64,000 bases of DNA, taken from the NCBI GenBank assembly GCA_035041965.1, contig JAPYMA010003045.1, forward strand, positions 62,001 to 126,000, read 5' to 3'. The position numbers and the translations under genes are program-made. Each line of letters starts with the position of its first letter. The first letter of the stretch is position 1. This document shows, in pieces, positions 35,901 to 47,134 of the stretch. The stretch is from Anisakis pegreffii. Its lineage: Eukaryota; Nematoda; Chromadorea; Rhabditida; Anisakidae. Under the pieces are notes generated by a model, which was not told where the DNA came from, ran no database searches, and was given only the letters and a program-made list of their open reading frames with translations.

Positions 35901-37425
35901 ATCTGATGCGGTTTAACCGCGAAGTATCAGTTGTGATTCTGCGAGCAAATGACGAGTTTACGATGTGTATGTAGCTATCGATTTATCAGCATGTCATGTA
36001 ATCAACACGCAGTTTAGGCGTGAAAACCTGATTTGTTGATAAAGATATAATGTGCGTCGTGACAATGCATATTCCATCTGCGTTTGCGTACGAAAAGGGT
36101 TGTGCACGTTCCTTAGCAATTATGTTTATCGATTTCTCGAAGAAGTCTTGTCTGCGTTCTTATTAATTGTTCGTGTTTTAGAAAGGCAAGTATCCATCAG
36201 ATAATAATGCCTCATTATCATTATCGTGATAATTTTATACAGCAAATGCTATGTCACTTTTCAGTGCAAATTTCGTCTACTCTACTCTTTCAACGGAACT
36301 TTTCTTAGTTCTGCTCTCTAAAACATCAGAAATGTTTCGCTGGAAGTTCACCATGTTGTAGTTATTGAACGTCGATTCAAACGAGTAATCCTTCAAAGGA
36401 AAACAGTTAGTGCAGGCGATAACATTTTTAATTAGCTCTTTCCGTGTATATCAAAATTTGTTCATTAGAATTTCGAACCTTTTTTTGTAGAAATAGCACT
36501 AATCACACACTGGTGATATGTCCCCAGATCATTATTCAAATTGAATCCAGCAAGGAACTTTTATTTCGGAGATTTCGCAAAGTGGGTGGAGGGATTGAAA
36601 GAGCTTATCTCTAGACATATTGTGAGTTGTTTGGGGTTTAGTTTGGTTAAGCAAGAGAAAATTGCGATTCGTTTATAGATGCAGAAAATAGTGATTTTAA
36701 ACGATATGCTGTGATCGCAATATTCTTTTTTTTTGCAATGTTTCATTTCTGCCTTTAATTCCTTATCGTCAGCATTCACTTCATGTTTGCTTAAGAATAA
36801 AGTTGTTCAGCGAAGAAATAGAGTAACCGGGAGAAGTTTCACTTATATTTCATCTCCAACTCTTGGCATCTCACAGTTATGTTGTCAACAACGAACATGT
36901 TGGGTTTCATGCATTCATAAGCAGCTCATCAGTTTTTCTTGCCGCACATTTTTGTCCATTACTATGTGATTCGAACTGGCCAGTACGCAGATAATTTGTT
37001 GCTCATCAATGGCTAATAATTACTCCACATTTCCAGAATACGACATGCTCCAACTTCAGTTGTCATCATTGACGACTAGAAATCGCTTTCGATCAGCGGT
37101 CGTAAATTACTTTTGATGGTTTGATTGCTCACTGCCTATCGGCAGCAAAACAAAAACTCAGTATTGAGCATTTACAAGGTTGCTAGCCAGAATGCGGTCG
37201 GCCGCAGTGGATCACCGAAATAGGTTCCCGATAATCGGCCAATGCGATGCCTTCCTGCGATCATTTCGAGTAAATACCTGTAATTCTTTATGTTCTTTTT
37301 GCGTGCCCGTTATTGATGTCCTCCATTCTTCTATAGCACGTATTCTTTACTGGCCGATTTTCCACTCTGAGTTTCGAAAGTGACGTAGATTGTGACTGTG
37401 TAGAAGCAAGTGAGCGAAAATACAA
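33000..37425. other. No assignable gene
   Basis: AT-rich DNA with short ORFs only. Frames at 33697-33912 and 35336-35545 have balanced composition but no domain and no convincing exon partners. A short AAT-rich patch lies at 34738-34785. Confidence 0.4.
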
Positions 37426-37444
37426 TTAACTAGCACAGCAGAGT

Positions 37445-38188
37445 TTGATTTTATTAGTTGCGAGGCGTAACCGTATTAAAGCTATCCAACCGAAAGCACA
37501 TCCAAAATTCAGATCCTTCAAGAGTCTGAATCGATATCTGAGAAGGCACAATTCATCAAAATCATATAAATCATGTGACTCCATTGATTTCGGCTTGAAG
37601 TGTCTCATGAAACGAGAGATAACATACAACCAACCGACAAAGAGGACGAACGCCTCCAAAAAGCAGTTTCAAATCTACTTTGTGGGTGTTTCACTCCTCA
37701 AGCACAAATCTGCAGTAGTGCTTTGTGAGTGTTTCGCATCTTCATCGCTTGAAACAGTGTTCAGATCTCGAAAATTCCATTCACTTACTGCTGCTGCTCT
37801 AACATCTGCTTCAATGAAAAGAGACGGTCATTTGAGGTTGAGAATCCTCGAATGGTTGATTTCGAATATCCATTTGGAACATCTAAAATTGAGGGTTTGT
37901 TTAAATAGCCATAAGATGTTTTATGTATTGGATTTTTGTGTTCATCTGGATATTCCGATGTTATCAGCAGCAACGCAATCATCATCATCATCATCACCAT
38001 TGATTTTCCGTATACAAATTCGTGCAGGACGCGAATACACGCGGCTAGCGTACATCGATTTATCAACGAGAAGCAGCAGCCGTCTGCTGTACATCAGCAA
38101 AAGAGCATGGTGTTTTCAGCCACTCTCAGTCGAGCCACCAATTGATATCGAATGCTCAATTTTCGTTTTGAGTTCACATTCAGAATGA
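37445..38188 (+). CDS. Longest open frame of the window, unrecognised (up to 247 codons)
   Basis: The frame is open for about 740 bases, far longer than expected by chance at this composition. It has no ATG for the first 50-odd codons, so it would be an internal or terminal exon, or would start at an in-frame Met near codon 55. The predicted peptide is basic in its first half and contains a Ser run from a TCA repeat near 37980. No domain is recognised. The opposite strand is also unusually open (37659-37426 and 38066-37785), and its peptides look at least as protein-like, the second beginning with a Met-rich hydrophobic stretch. Which strand codes, if either, is undecided. Confidence 0.3.
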   Translation: MILLVARRNRIKAIQPKAHPKFRSFKSLNRYLRRHNSSKSYKSCDSIDFGLKCLMKREITYNQPTKRTNASKKQFQIYFVGVSLLKHKSAVVLCECFASSSLETVFRSRKFHSLTAAALTSASMKRDGHLRLRILEWLISNIHLEHLKLRVCLNSHKMFYVLDFCVHLDIPMLSAATQSSSSSSPLIFRIQIRAGREYTRLAYIDLSTRSSSRLLYISKRAWCFQPLSVEPPIDIECSIFVLSSHSE

Positions 38189-38189
38189 A

Positions 38190-41100
38190 TTTCCTGACGT
38201 CTAGTGAGTTGTGAATGACATTGAATGCGATGAACGCTCATGTGACGATTGCTTTACATACGCCGATTCTATTCTGTGCTTCAAGCAAGTTTCTGAACAT
38301 AGTAATATGAGCAAATTTGTCACCAATCACATCGAGCATTTCAGAGAGTAGTTTGCTCGAATATTTTCATAATTCGGTTCACTTCTGTCACTTATCATCA
38401 AACCACTCGCCTCAAATTGCTTCCATCTCTACACTGCTAACTGTTTCTCATTTGTTGTTCGTCCTGAGAATATGAGCAGATAACTCCACTATCAACGAAT
38501 TGACCGCAGTTTTATGATTTATAATTTCAATCCTACCTCAATGTGACCGATTTGTTCTCCCTTCGTGGTAGCATTTTGAAGCGAACAATAAGTTCTCCAA
38601 TCTATTTTCTAGCGTTTACATCGGAATTTCTCAATAACTGTGCATCAATACTCAACCGAGCCCATGATTCTTACCCTTATAGCACTCCATCATTTCTCCG
38701 TGCGTTCTATCTCACAATCACTAGTAGCACATCTTGACTTTTCGAGTTCGTCGCAACATTCCATACACAACCCAATAATTCTTTTAATTGTGTATTGTTG
38801 GCCTACTTGATCGAACAACGGTCTATTCACCACTCGTACATTAAAATTTCAGCGCTGCTTCTGGCGTCGCCATTGTATTTGTGGTAAGATCACTTGACGA
38901 TTCACCGAAACGGTTGATCTTCAGCGTTCTTCGTTTCGTGAAATAAATTTGTCCGTATGAATATTTCGAATTTTTTGCACTAATTGCAAGCAAGCATCAC
39001 AAGAACTTTCATTCAAATTGTGATTAAGTGGAAGATTCATCACAGTTCCATTAACGTAACTAATTTTTCATTCCTTTTAAGCAACATCAGACTTTCTAAA
39101 CTTCCGATGGATTTTTGAGAATCTTTTAATCTTAATCTTACTATTAATCTTAATTATAAATCTTAAATCCTTATCTTAATCTTAATCGTAATCTTAATCT
39201 TTGAGAATCTTAATAAACTTCGAGATGATTTTTTCGCCTTTTAAAGCATCACATATTATGGGTGACACAGTTTCTCGTTATCTTTTTATTCGTATGCCAT
39301 CGTGTGTTATTTAGAACTGAACTAAGATATTCGTTGTAATACGTCTTCGATTGCGTCAGAATTGACCACTTATAGCTGATAAGTGTTCAATTATTTTTAG
39401 GTGTTTTGGATGACGCTGAAAATGATCAGATATCTTATTTTTTAATACTGATCATTGTTTAGCATTATGTTCTTCTGAAGAAAACTTGAAATTAGCAGCC
39501 AGTTGATTTGTTGTGAAACTCTGATTTGACGCAATATGTGAGACGTCAAAAATCATTCGAGTTATCTTTTTTATTACTGAATGAATGTTCATATTCACAC
39601 CAAACTATTTCGATCCACCTAATTACAAAGGTTCAGTTTAGCAAATGATCTTCACATGAGTCAGTTGATGTGAATTTTGGACTCTTAGCATCTGAAAAAA
39701 TGTATGATGTCACTATTGGATGGCGTTGTTTCACAGAGAGTGATCATTTTCTATGGCAGTAACTCAACAAAATTTTATCTCTAACCATAAGCAAACCTTT
39801 TTCAGTCATTGATCTTATCAGACGTGAATGTCAACATGATAAACCGACGGTATTGTTGTCTGATATTCGATGCTAATGACAACAATGATAGCGATATGAA
39901 TGGTGATAATTATAGCAACGAATGAATTCATTTAATCGCTGTTTAAATTCATTTAATCGCTAAACAATCATACTGGTTTGTGATGTTTTCATGAACCGGA
40001 ACAGAAGTCCGCATTAAACGAACGAGAATATAATTGTTAGTGTATCACAGTGACATAATTTACGGTGTGTAGCAATACCTTTCGTAATTGAATCGTGTTG
40101 GTGAATGTCGTTTTCGTAAGACCTTAAGCGATCGATTTTGCATCAAACAAGCTTACTCTATTTGCATGATGGTTAATGCAAATGCCTGAGGCACTAGTCT
40201 AAGTACTGAAACAACGACGTTGTTTGATCCTCAATTTGAAAGTTTATTCTGTCGTATTTCGCACCATTCTAATTCACATCTTTCTTACGTATTTTCATTG
40301 GAATTTTATTATTTTTTGCGAACGAATGATGAAACTTCGTCTGGCCATCAACATCACTAGTTTAATAGGCGCAGAGAGAAGTGTTGTAACAAATGAATTC
40401 CATTCGATCAAAATTGTTGCTCAGTTGAAGTTGTTATCAGAACTCGCTATCAACTCATGCTTATTGCATCAAAACATCAACTCATTATTGCATCATGTGC
40501 AACCGAACCGTCGTCAGCACTGCCAGTCGATGTCATCTGCTCCAACGGTCTCAGCGTTCAACTTCCGGCGAAATTCTCAAGGCGCAACGTTCTCTTGCAA
40601 TAACAATTTCCCACTTTTCGTAAGCCACAGGAACTGTTGATTTGTTCTCATCTTGCTTCTCAAAGTCCAGATACTCTGTGCTATAAACTTTTGCTCTGCC
40701 GACTGCTGCGATGAACCGAACGCTTGTGGGGCCGCATGTTTGTGTTCGCTCGTTCAGCCCAAACACTTCAGGCTTTATCCTTCTGTTATCTTCGTGCATT
40801 ACTGGTGTTTTCAACAAAGGCTGATTAAGAAAAGTATCTATTTATATTGTGTTAGCACAACTGGTGAGCAAACGCCATAATAAATACATAAAGGTAAATC
40901 GCTGCTTGAGTTGAAGAGCTCAGGTCATCTTGGAAGCTCGAATGATTTTTGAAAGTTATGTTCAGATAAGATCTGCTGGTTCCCGAAAGATTGTTACTAT
41001 CAGAAACGGATCATTTATCATTCGAATCGCAATTGATTCATGGATCAATAAATGCTTCAGTCGCTTCTGTTCTAAGCCATCCTTCATATTCATTTCTTGA

Positions 41101-41650
41101 AGGACAACGCTGGAAATTATCAAGTGTGGTATTTGAAAGATTCGCTCTTTAATCAGTGAATATCACAACTGTGGATTAGACAAAGCCAACTGAGTCGGTG
41201 TTCATTGACTGATATCTAAAGAAATTAGAAGTTTGCTCAAATGGGAACGCATCTCGATTTGAGCACAATTTTCAAGGAGGATATATAGAGTGTGGTTGTG
41301 TGCAGATAATACTATCAGAGAAGGGATATGTAGGGTATATGCGAAAAGACTCAATTCAAGGCAGACTAACAACAACAACAACAATAACAGCTAAGAAGCT
41401 TTCTAGCTGTTGGGAATATGTTGTTTTACCCTGTGGATAAACGAAATGCTTAGGCTAACAGCTAACTTGTCGCAGAGCAGTTAGATGACGATGTACCGCT
41501 GGTGATTGCTCGTGCCGGAATAATGAGCTGATGCAGTGTAGCAGGCTTGTCAGTGAGCGAAAAACCGATTGCTTACACGTTACACCCATCTAGCTAGCTC
41601 ATAACATACCATCTCTTAACATCACTATCACTGATATGCATTAAGCATAC
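38190..41650. other. No assignable gene; one hexamer repeat tract
   Basis: ORFs at 40224-40640 (+) and 40817-40551 (-) overlap on opposite strands and show no domain. A 15-base direct repeat (ATTCATTTAATCGCT) occurs twice around 39925-39961. Nothing else stands out beyond the hexamer tract at 39119-39214. Confidence 0.4.
39119..39214 (+). repeat. Imperfect TTAATC hexamer tract
   Basis: About twelve copies of TCTTAA/TTAATC with interruptions. It does not match the known nematode telomere unit TTAGGC. Confidence 0.8.
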
Positions 41651-41654
41651 TTTT

Positions 41655-41657
<3 letters not shown>

Positions 41658-41697
<40 letters not shown>

Positions 41698-41730
41698 TTA
41701 TATATATATATATATTTATGTATGTATATA
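41658..41730. repeat. (TA)n dinucleotide tract
   Basis: About 70 bases of alternating TA with a few TTTA interruptions, directly preceding a pyrimidine-rich region. Confidence 0.9.
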
Positions 41731-41734
41731 TTTA

Positions 41735-42610
41735 TGTTCGACTACACACACTCATCATCCGTCAGTCCATCCACCACCCTCAAATTCACCCCAACAGAAC
41801 ACACTCTGAACGCGTGCGTATTCCTGTCTCGCTTAAATCTTGTTTACTTTACTACTTACGACTTCTTCATGCGCACACAACCTCTTTTCGTTCATCACAT
41901 TCTATATCCCTCGAATATCCCTCCTTAAAAAATGCACCTTCTTATTATCTTCTCAATAATCCTTCTCACATCATTTTTATTCTCATCAAGCGAAACGCGT
42001 TCGATTCATTCGTTCATTCATTTATCCGTTCAAGTCAGCTTATCATTCTCATGAGTCCCTTTCATCTCTTTTCTATCCAATTTTATTCATATGCACATAC
42101 ATCCCTGTTCTTTTTGTTTGCTCTTTTTATGAACTGCTCATCAGATTTTTTCAATTCATTGAACTTGTCGACTGCATTTTCGGTTTGACCAATCTATGTG
42201 ATCGGTTTCATTGCGCAGCTAAACAAATACATTCGAACAAGAATCGTTATTTGTCTTTAAAAAGAAATCAACAATACTTATCGCGTGTTGATGTTTACAT
42301 CCATATTTTATGTATCATTATGCAATATTCATGTATGCTATGCATGTGTCTCCTCTCACTGTCGCAACAACCAACAACTCTACTAGAAATAAATTTCAAT
42401 ATCTCTTACAACAACTCAATTCCCATATCCCTTTCCTTGAGACGCACAAATGAATATAACAAAAATAATGCACATCCAAATGAAGCAAGCTTTCAAAGTT
42501 CTTCTTATTCTACTCTCGTATATTCCCATCCAGTATCCATTCCCCCGACATATACACATCCATCCAAATGCCATTCAACCTTGACACCTACATATACCGC
42601 ATTTTAAAGC
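41735..42610 (+). other. Pyrimidine-rich, stop-poor region
   Basis: For about 870 bases the + strand is strongly enriched in C and T and depleted in G. Two long frames result (to 42188, 156 codons; 42185-42607, 140 codons) whose Ser/His/Leu/Pro/Thr-rich peptides reflect composition and not a recognisable protein. Strand asymmetry of this kind can occur in transcribed or replicative DNA, but no gene can be named. Confidence 0.45.
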
Positions 42611-42892
42611 ATTCATTTGTTCTAAGTGATTTCTCACACTTCGAGCCATATCTTGGTCTGCATCTTGCAATTTTAAAATCATTTCCTACGGTTTATGTGT
42701 TGTTTCATGCACACAATCGTTTCACGTGATTATATCTCCTTGGCTGTTTCTGTATTATTCGGTGAATGACTCATTTTTTCATAATATATATTCCGCTGTC
42801 GGTTCATCGGATGCTCATTTTGATGAAAATGTGAGAATACGATAATGTTGTTGTGGGGTGTAGTGAGTCAATGAAATTACTTATGGATGTAG

Positions 42893-43216
42893 ATGGATAG
42901 AGGGGATTGGGAGTTCAGCCCAGTTCAACCGATGAGAGATCTTATTGAAGTGATATGTCGCGTTTCGTCTAGAACTTTTTCCGAGATGTGTTTAGGCAAT
43001 TCCGTTAGTGGCTCTCATGATATGCCACTGGCCTCAAAAAGTCCAAGCGTCGCTCCCGCCTTATCAATTGCTAAACCACACCCGTCTTCCTCAGTCGAGC
43101 AGCTGATTCAGTGCTGTGCTCGATATCATTCCATCACTCCTCAACATCTCTCTATTCCAACTTCGTTCAAGCAGGTCTTCATCGTCAAGCCTACAGATGA
43201 AGAAAGCGCACAGTGA
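42893..43216 (+). CDS. Unrecognised ORF (107 aa)
   Basis: ATG-initiated frame with somewhat higher GC than its surroundings and balanced composition (…WEFSPVQPMRDLIEVICRV…). A possible donor (CAG|GTCTTC) lies near 43173. No signal peptide, membrane segment or domain is visible. A chance ORF cannot be excluded. Confidence 0.3.
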   Translation: MDRGDWEFSPVQPMRDLIEVICRVSSRTFSEMCLGNSVSGSHDMPLASKSPSVAPALSIAKPHPSSSVEQLIQCCARYHSITPQHLSIPTSFKQVFIVKPTDEESAQ

Positions 43217-43219
43217 TGT

Positions 43220-46200
43220 TATTCGTGCGGTTATGATAAGTTCTATCTTACACGCAGTTCAGACCATCTTGTGATTGAACATTCACTACAGCTGTAATTA
43301 GCTCGCTCAAGTCTTATCACAAATGAGCATCGGGACGAAACGACCGATTGCAGTGTTGACGGCAGAAGAGTGATCGAAGACTTACACATCTGTGATGGAA
43401 TCAACACGTCTACGAGTGGATGTAACGGTGATGCTGCAATCAGATAGCACTAACCGAGTTCAACTTCAGCGGTTCGAAATACTTGACAAGAAATTCCAGA
43501 TAACAATTTCATTCATAGTTGAAAGTGTAGTACTGTCGAGTGGTTTATTGAACGCAAGTAAATGCACGAGTTGTTTAACAGTAAAGACAACTTCATGAAA
43601 CCAGTTTTTCAATTCAACTTAATCAACTTTTGTTTGTTTAACTTCAGTCGTCCACTGCAACAAATCCTTCAAAATTTTCTACTGTAAAAACGTTTATTGC
43701 GTTCATCATTCAAAGCAGTCATAAAATGGAGACATTTTGCATGCGAAAAGAAAGTATGATTTGCATTTTCGATTCGAATTTTTTTTTCACTTCATCGAAT
43801 AACGGCAGCGTTCCAAGTATGAACACATTCAAACAAATCGTCGCTCTGTTGATTGTGCAAAATTCACAAGGAGCATTCTTTCATTTCTGGATGTGCAGCG
43901 TCCGCACAGACAGCCATCAGCACACAAAGGCCAACACTTTTCGTAGATAATATATGCATATACCCCGTAGTTTGCACTTTTTTCTTAATTCTCTGGTGTA
44001 TCATAAGCTAGATAGATATGCGTATCTGTATATCATCTCATCCCTCTTCAGCGTTTTGAACAATTATCATGCATTACGTACCGTCTTCGTGCACTCTCCA
44101 TCCGATCCACTCTTTTAACATTTTTTTTATCCGTTTTCGCTTTCTTTCCCAGTACTTCAACGAAGGCATTCAATAAATATGCATATTTTTATGTGCGATA
44201 TCGTTCATCGCACTGGAGAATCAATATTTCAAATCATTGATTGAGGATAATCGAAATTTTGCGAGCACATAACAATTCGCTGAAAATGAGATATTCAAAT
44301 TTTGCATTCGACGCTACGAGCTGGAAAATATGATTTATGAACCTTTAGCGATTTACAAGATAGCATATGAATATGTGCATATCAGTTTCGATTCCGCATT
44401 CATTTCTGCGTTGAACATACAATGTAAAGAAACAATTGTATGGAAATTCCACCTGCTTTCATGAATTAATTCGGTAGCAGATTTTTGCTTCTAAATTCGC
44501 ACCTGTGATGTAATTTCAGAATGCTTCAGTAGTTGAACATAACCAACTCGCACTTACACAGTGTGCACCGTGCTCGATCGGCACCCCAATTTCACTCGGA
44601 ACATTGTGTTTGTGTTTAACTCGCTGCATTCATTTTGAGCAGCACCGTTTGTGATAGTGATCCAGTATGAGTCGAGGATGCATGCATTGGACTAATTCAG
44701 CCGTTTTCTGATAGTACATCATTTTCTGGATCCACATTTGAGCAGCCTAAAAAATGAAGAAACCGTTCGTTGAATTATGAGTTTCGTGTTTTATAGACTA
44801 CTTCTTAAACGTTTTAACCGCATGTCGATCGATGTAAGATCAAGAAATGAAAGTTATAAGGCAGATACATTTTTCTTCCACTAATCTTAGAATACTGGCG
44901 AATTTCTTTAAGATTACGATCGTTCGGTGTTATCTGAACGTCTGATGATCGGTCAAATGAACCTGGTAACTGCTGTTCATAATTCTCTCCGTCTAATTCA
45001 AAATAGGTTCGAATCAAACTGATGATGAAATGTGGTGAAAATATGTTATGCAAAGGAACTGATGTAAGAATAAAACCTTATTCAAACATCCTGTTTTCAT
45101 TAAGAATTGCATTTTTTTTTCGAATCCTGTTGTTTTCATATGATACTTACTTTTTCCAAGAATTGGTTGTTTAAAAATCTTGTATTTACTCACTGACAGT
45201 CTTTCTAAACGCACTCGAAATGACATCGTATGTGTGTACTTGTTTCTTGCAATTCATGAAATGAATAAAATCGTTTTAGGTTTGCAAACGTCATTGTTGG
45301 ATCCATTTTTCAATGTATCGTTCAATTTATTTCAATTTGCAATATTATTTTTGTTTATAGTTTTGATTCAAAGAAGCAATTTTTGTCCCCTCACAATCAC
45401 CACTAATCGATCGTTTTTTTTCGCTGGTTTCTCCAATAAACTTTCTTCGATTTTTTTGTTGATTTCTCCCAATTATTCTTTACCAAATTCGGAAATGAAT
45501 GAGCATTTAGAGGTATTCTCCTTGATTATGTTCTTCTTCAAGCACAGATCACTCAAACTTTCATGTGCATTGAACTGAATGAATCAGTAAACGCAGTGAC
45601 ATGTGTTGGTGACTGTGCTGTTTACTATCACAGAGAAAACCGTTGTCGGGTCGGAAGCACTTACATACAGTCTTCATTGTACTTCTATTCACATTCAGGC
45701 ATTTTTATGAACATTTTATGTGTTCGCATCCTTAAAAATGATCAAAAATCGCTCTCATCGCTATATGATACAATCACTTCTAAACACATTACGAGATAAC
45801 AGAGTTGATGGTTTTTTCACGGTGATATTATGAGACTGTTATCATCGGTGACGTGAATCGCCAGTACTGATGACCACTAAGGTAATCTAATGTTTGAAAC
45901 GGATTCATCCGTACTGTTGTTTTTTTGATGACATTAATGATTGTTTTGTTGTTTAACAAAACAACTGCTGAACAGTTTGCTTTGATGACTCGAGCGCGAT
46001 ACACGATCATGTTCATTTCATCAACCATTCGACACATTTTCGATCTTCAAAATACATTCATTAGCCTAGCGAACTCTTTTTACCACTCCTCATCACATGT
46101 TCCTCTCTGTGCTCATTCACTTAGTCAATAACTTATTCATCAGAATACGAGTTCTACAAATAATGGCCAAGTTGAGCAACTTCACGTTTCCTGAAATATG

Positions 46201-46550
46201 ATTAGAATTCAGGCGTTATTATATGGAAAGGGCTATAGCTAACTTTGTGGATGTGATCAGATGCCAGTTGTTTTCCAGTGATTTTTGCTATCAACAGTGC
46301 TTCATCTGTTAGTCTTAATGCTCGACACTTCTTGCGAGATCTAATTTGAATAAGTCTCATTTGCACAAAGCATCACCACTGCTCAAACCTCATAAACACA
46401 CTGGCATGCTTTTGTATATCAAATTGATCGACGAACTTCATTCGTTTCATTTCTGTTTTCAACAAGCGTCACATCTCCTGAAGTTGTTCGAACATTCATT
46501 TGCATGTGTATTATTTCCGAAATGGAAATTTGGAATGTCGTTCAGATATG
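43220..46550. other. No assignable gene
   Basis: Short ORFs only. The 132-codon frame at 45180-45578 is T-rich and hydrophobic by composition, without a domain. Confidence 0.4.
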
Positions 46551-46554
46551 TTGA

Positions 46555-47130
46555 ATGATGTGTTGCGTTGTGATGATGAACATTGAGAAGCAGCAGCAGC
46601 AGCAGCCGAATGAGTATTTCTTATTCAGAAAGGTTGAGGAGCTGTTGCAAAAACTAAATAGTGGATCGAGAAGCATTCAATTGATTTCAGTGTGCGTTAA
46701 CGTACACATTCATCCGAACAACAACAATCTTATTCCTTGCAGTCGAGCAAATGAATGTCTTATAAAAAGCAGCAATCCTTTTTGTTACTTCCTTACGTCA
46801 ATATCGGTGCTGATGCGCCACCAAACACTCATTACACGGCGACTATTCCACTCAGCGATATACGCCGCCACTTCAGCTAATATTTTATCCATCTGTTTCT
46901 CTTGTTTTCCATTCATCTTTTCAGTGGACGTTCACTTTTCACATTCTCTCTTCATTGGTGCTGCTGTCATTCTCCCACTTATATCGAACTTTTTTTTTCA
47001 CTTTACTTTTTCCCATTTTCCCTGCGAACATTCAATTATAAATCCTTCCTGCCATAAGCAGAGGAACCGTTTAGAAGTATTTTCTTCTGAATTAGTCGTG
47101 CTCAAGCGGAATGTCCTGAGGTGTGCGTAA
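46555..47130 (+). CDS. Unrecognised ORF (191 aa) with a short Gln run
   Basis: Begins with ATG and is longer than expected by chance. The first third has a CAG repeat encoding five Gln, followed by a helix-like stretch (FRKVEELLQKLNSGSRS). The latter half is pyrimidine-rich and predicts two hydrophobic segments, so composition may be keeping the frame open. No family is recognised. It could instead be a short first exon followed by intron. Confidence 0.3.
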   Translation: MMCCVVMMNIEKQQQQQPNEYFLFRKVEELLQKLNSGSRSIQLISVCVNVHIHPNNNNLIPCSRANECLIKSSNPFCYFLTSISVLMRHQTLITRRLFHSAIYAATSANILSICFSCFPFIFSVDVHFSHSLFIGAAVILPLISNFFFHFTFSHFPCEHSIINPSCHKQRNRLEVFSSELVVLKRNVLRCA

Positions 47131-47134
47131 TATA

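Noticed and set aside
39119..39214. TTAATC repeats as an interstitial telomere
   Set aside because: The unit does not match TTAGGC or TTAGGG, and the tract is too irregular.
40224..40817. 138-codon (+) and 88-codon (-) ORFs
   Set aside because: They overlap on opposite strands, show no domain or convincing splice context, and are of a size expected by chance.
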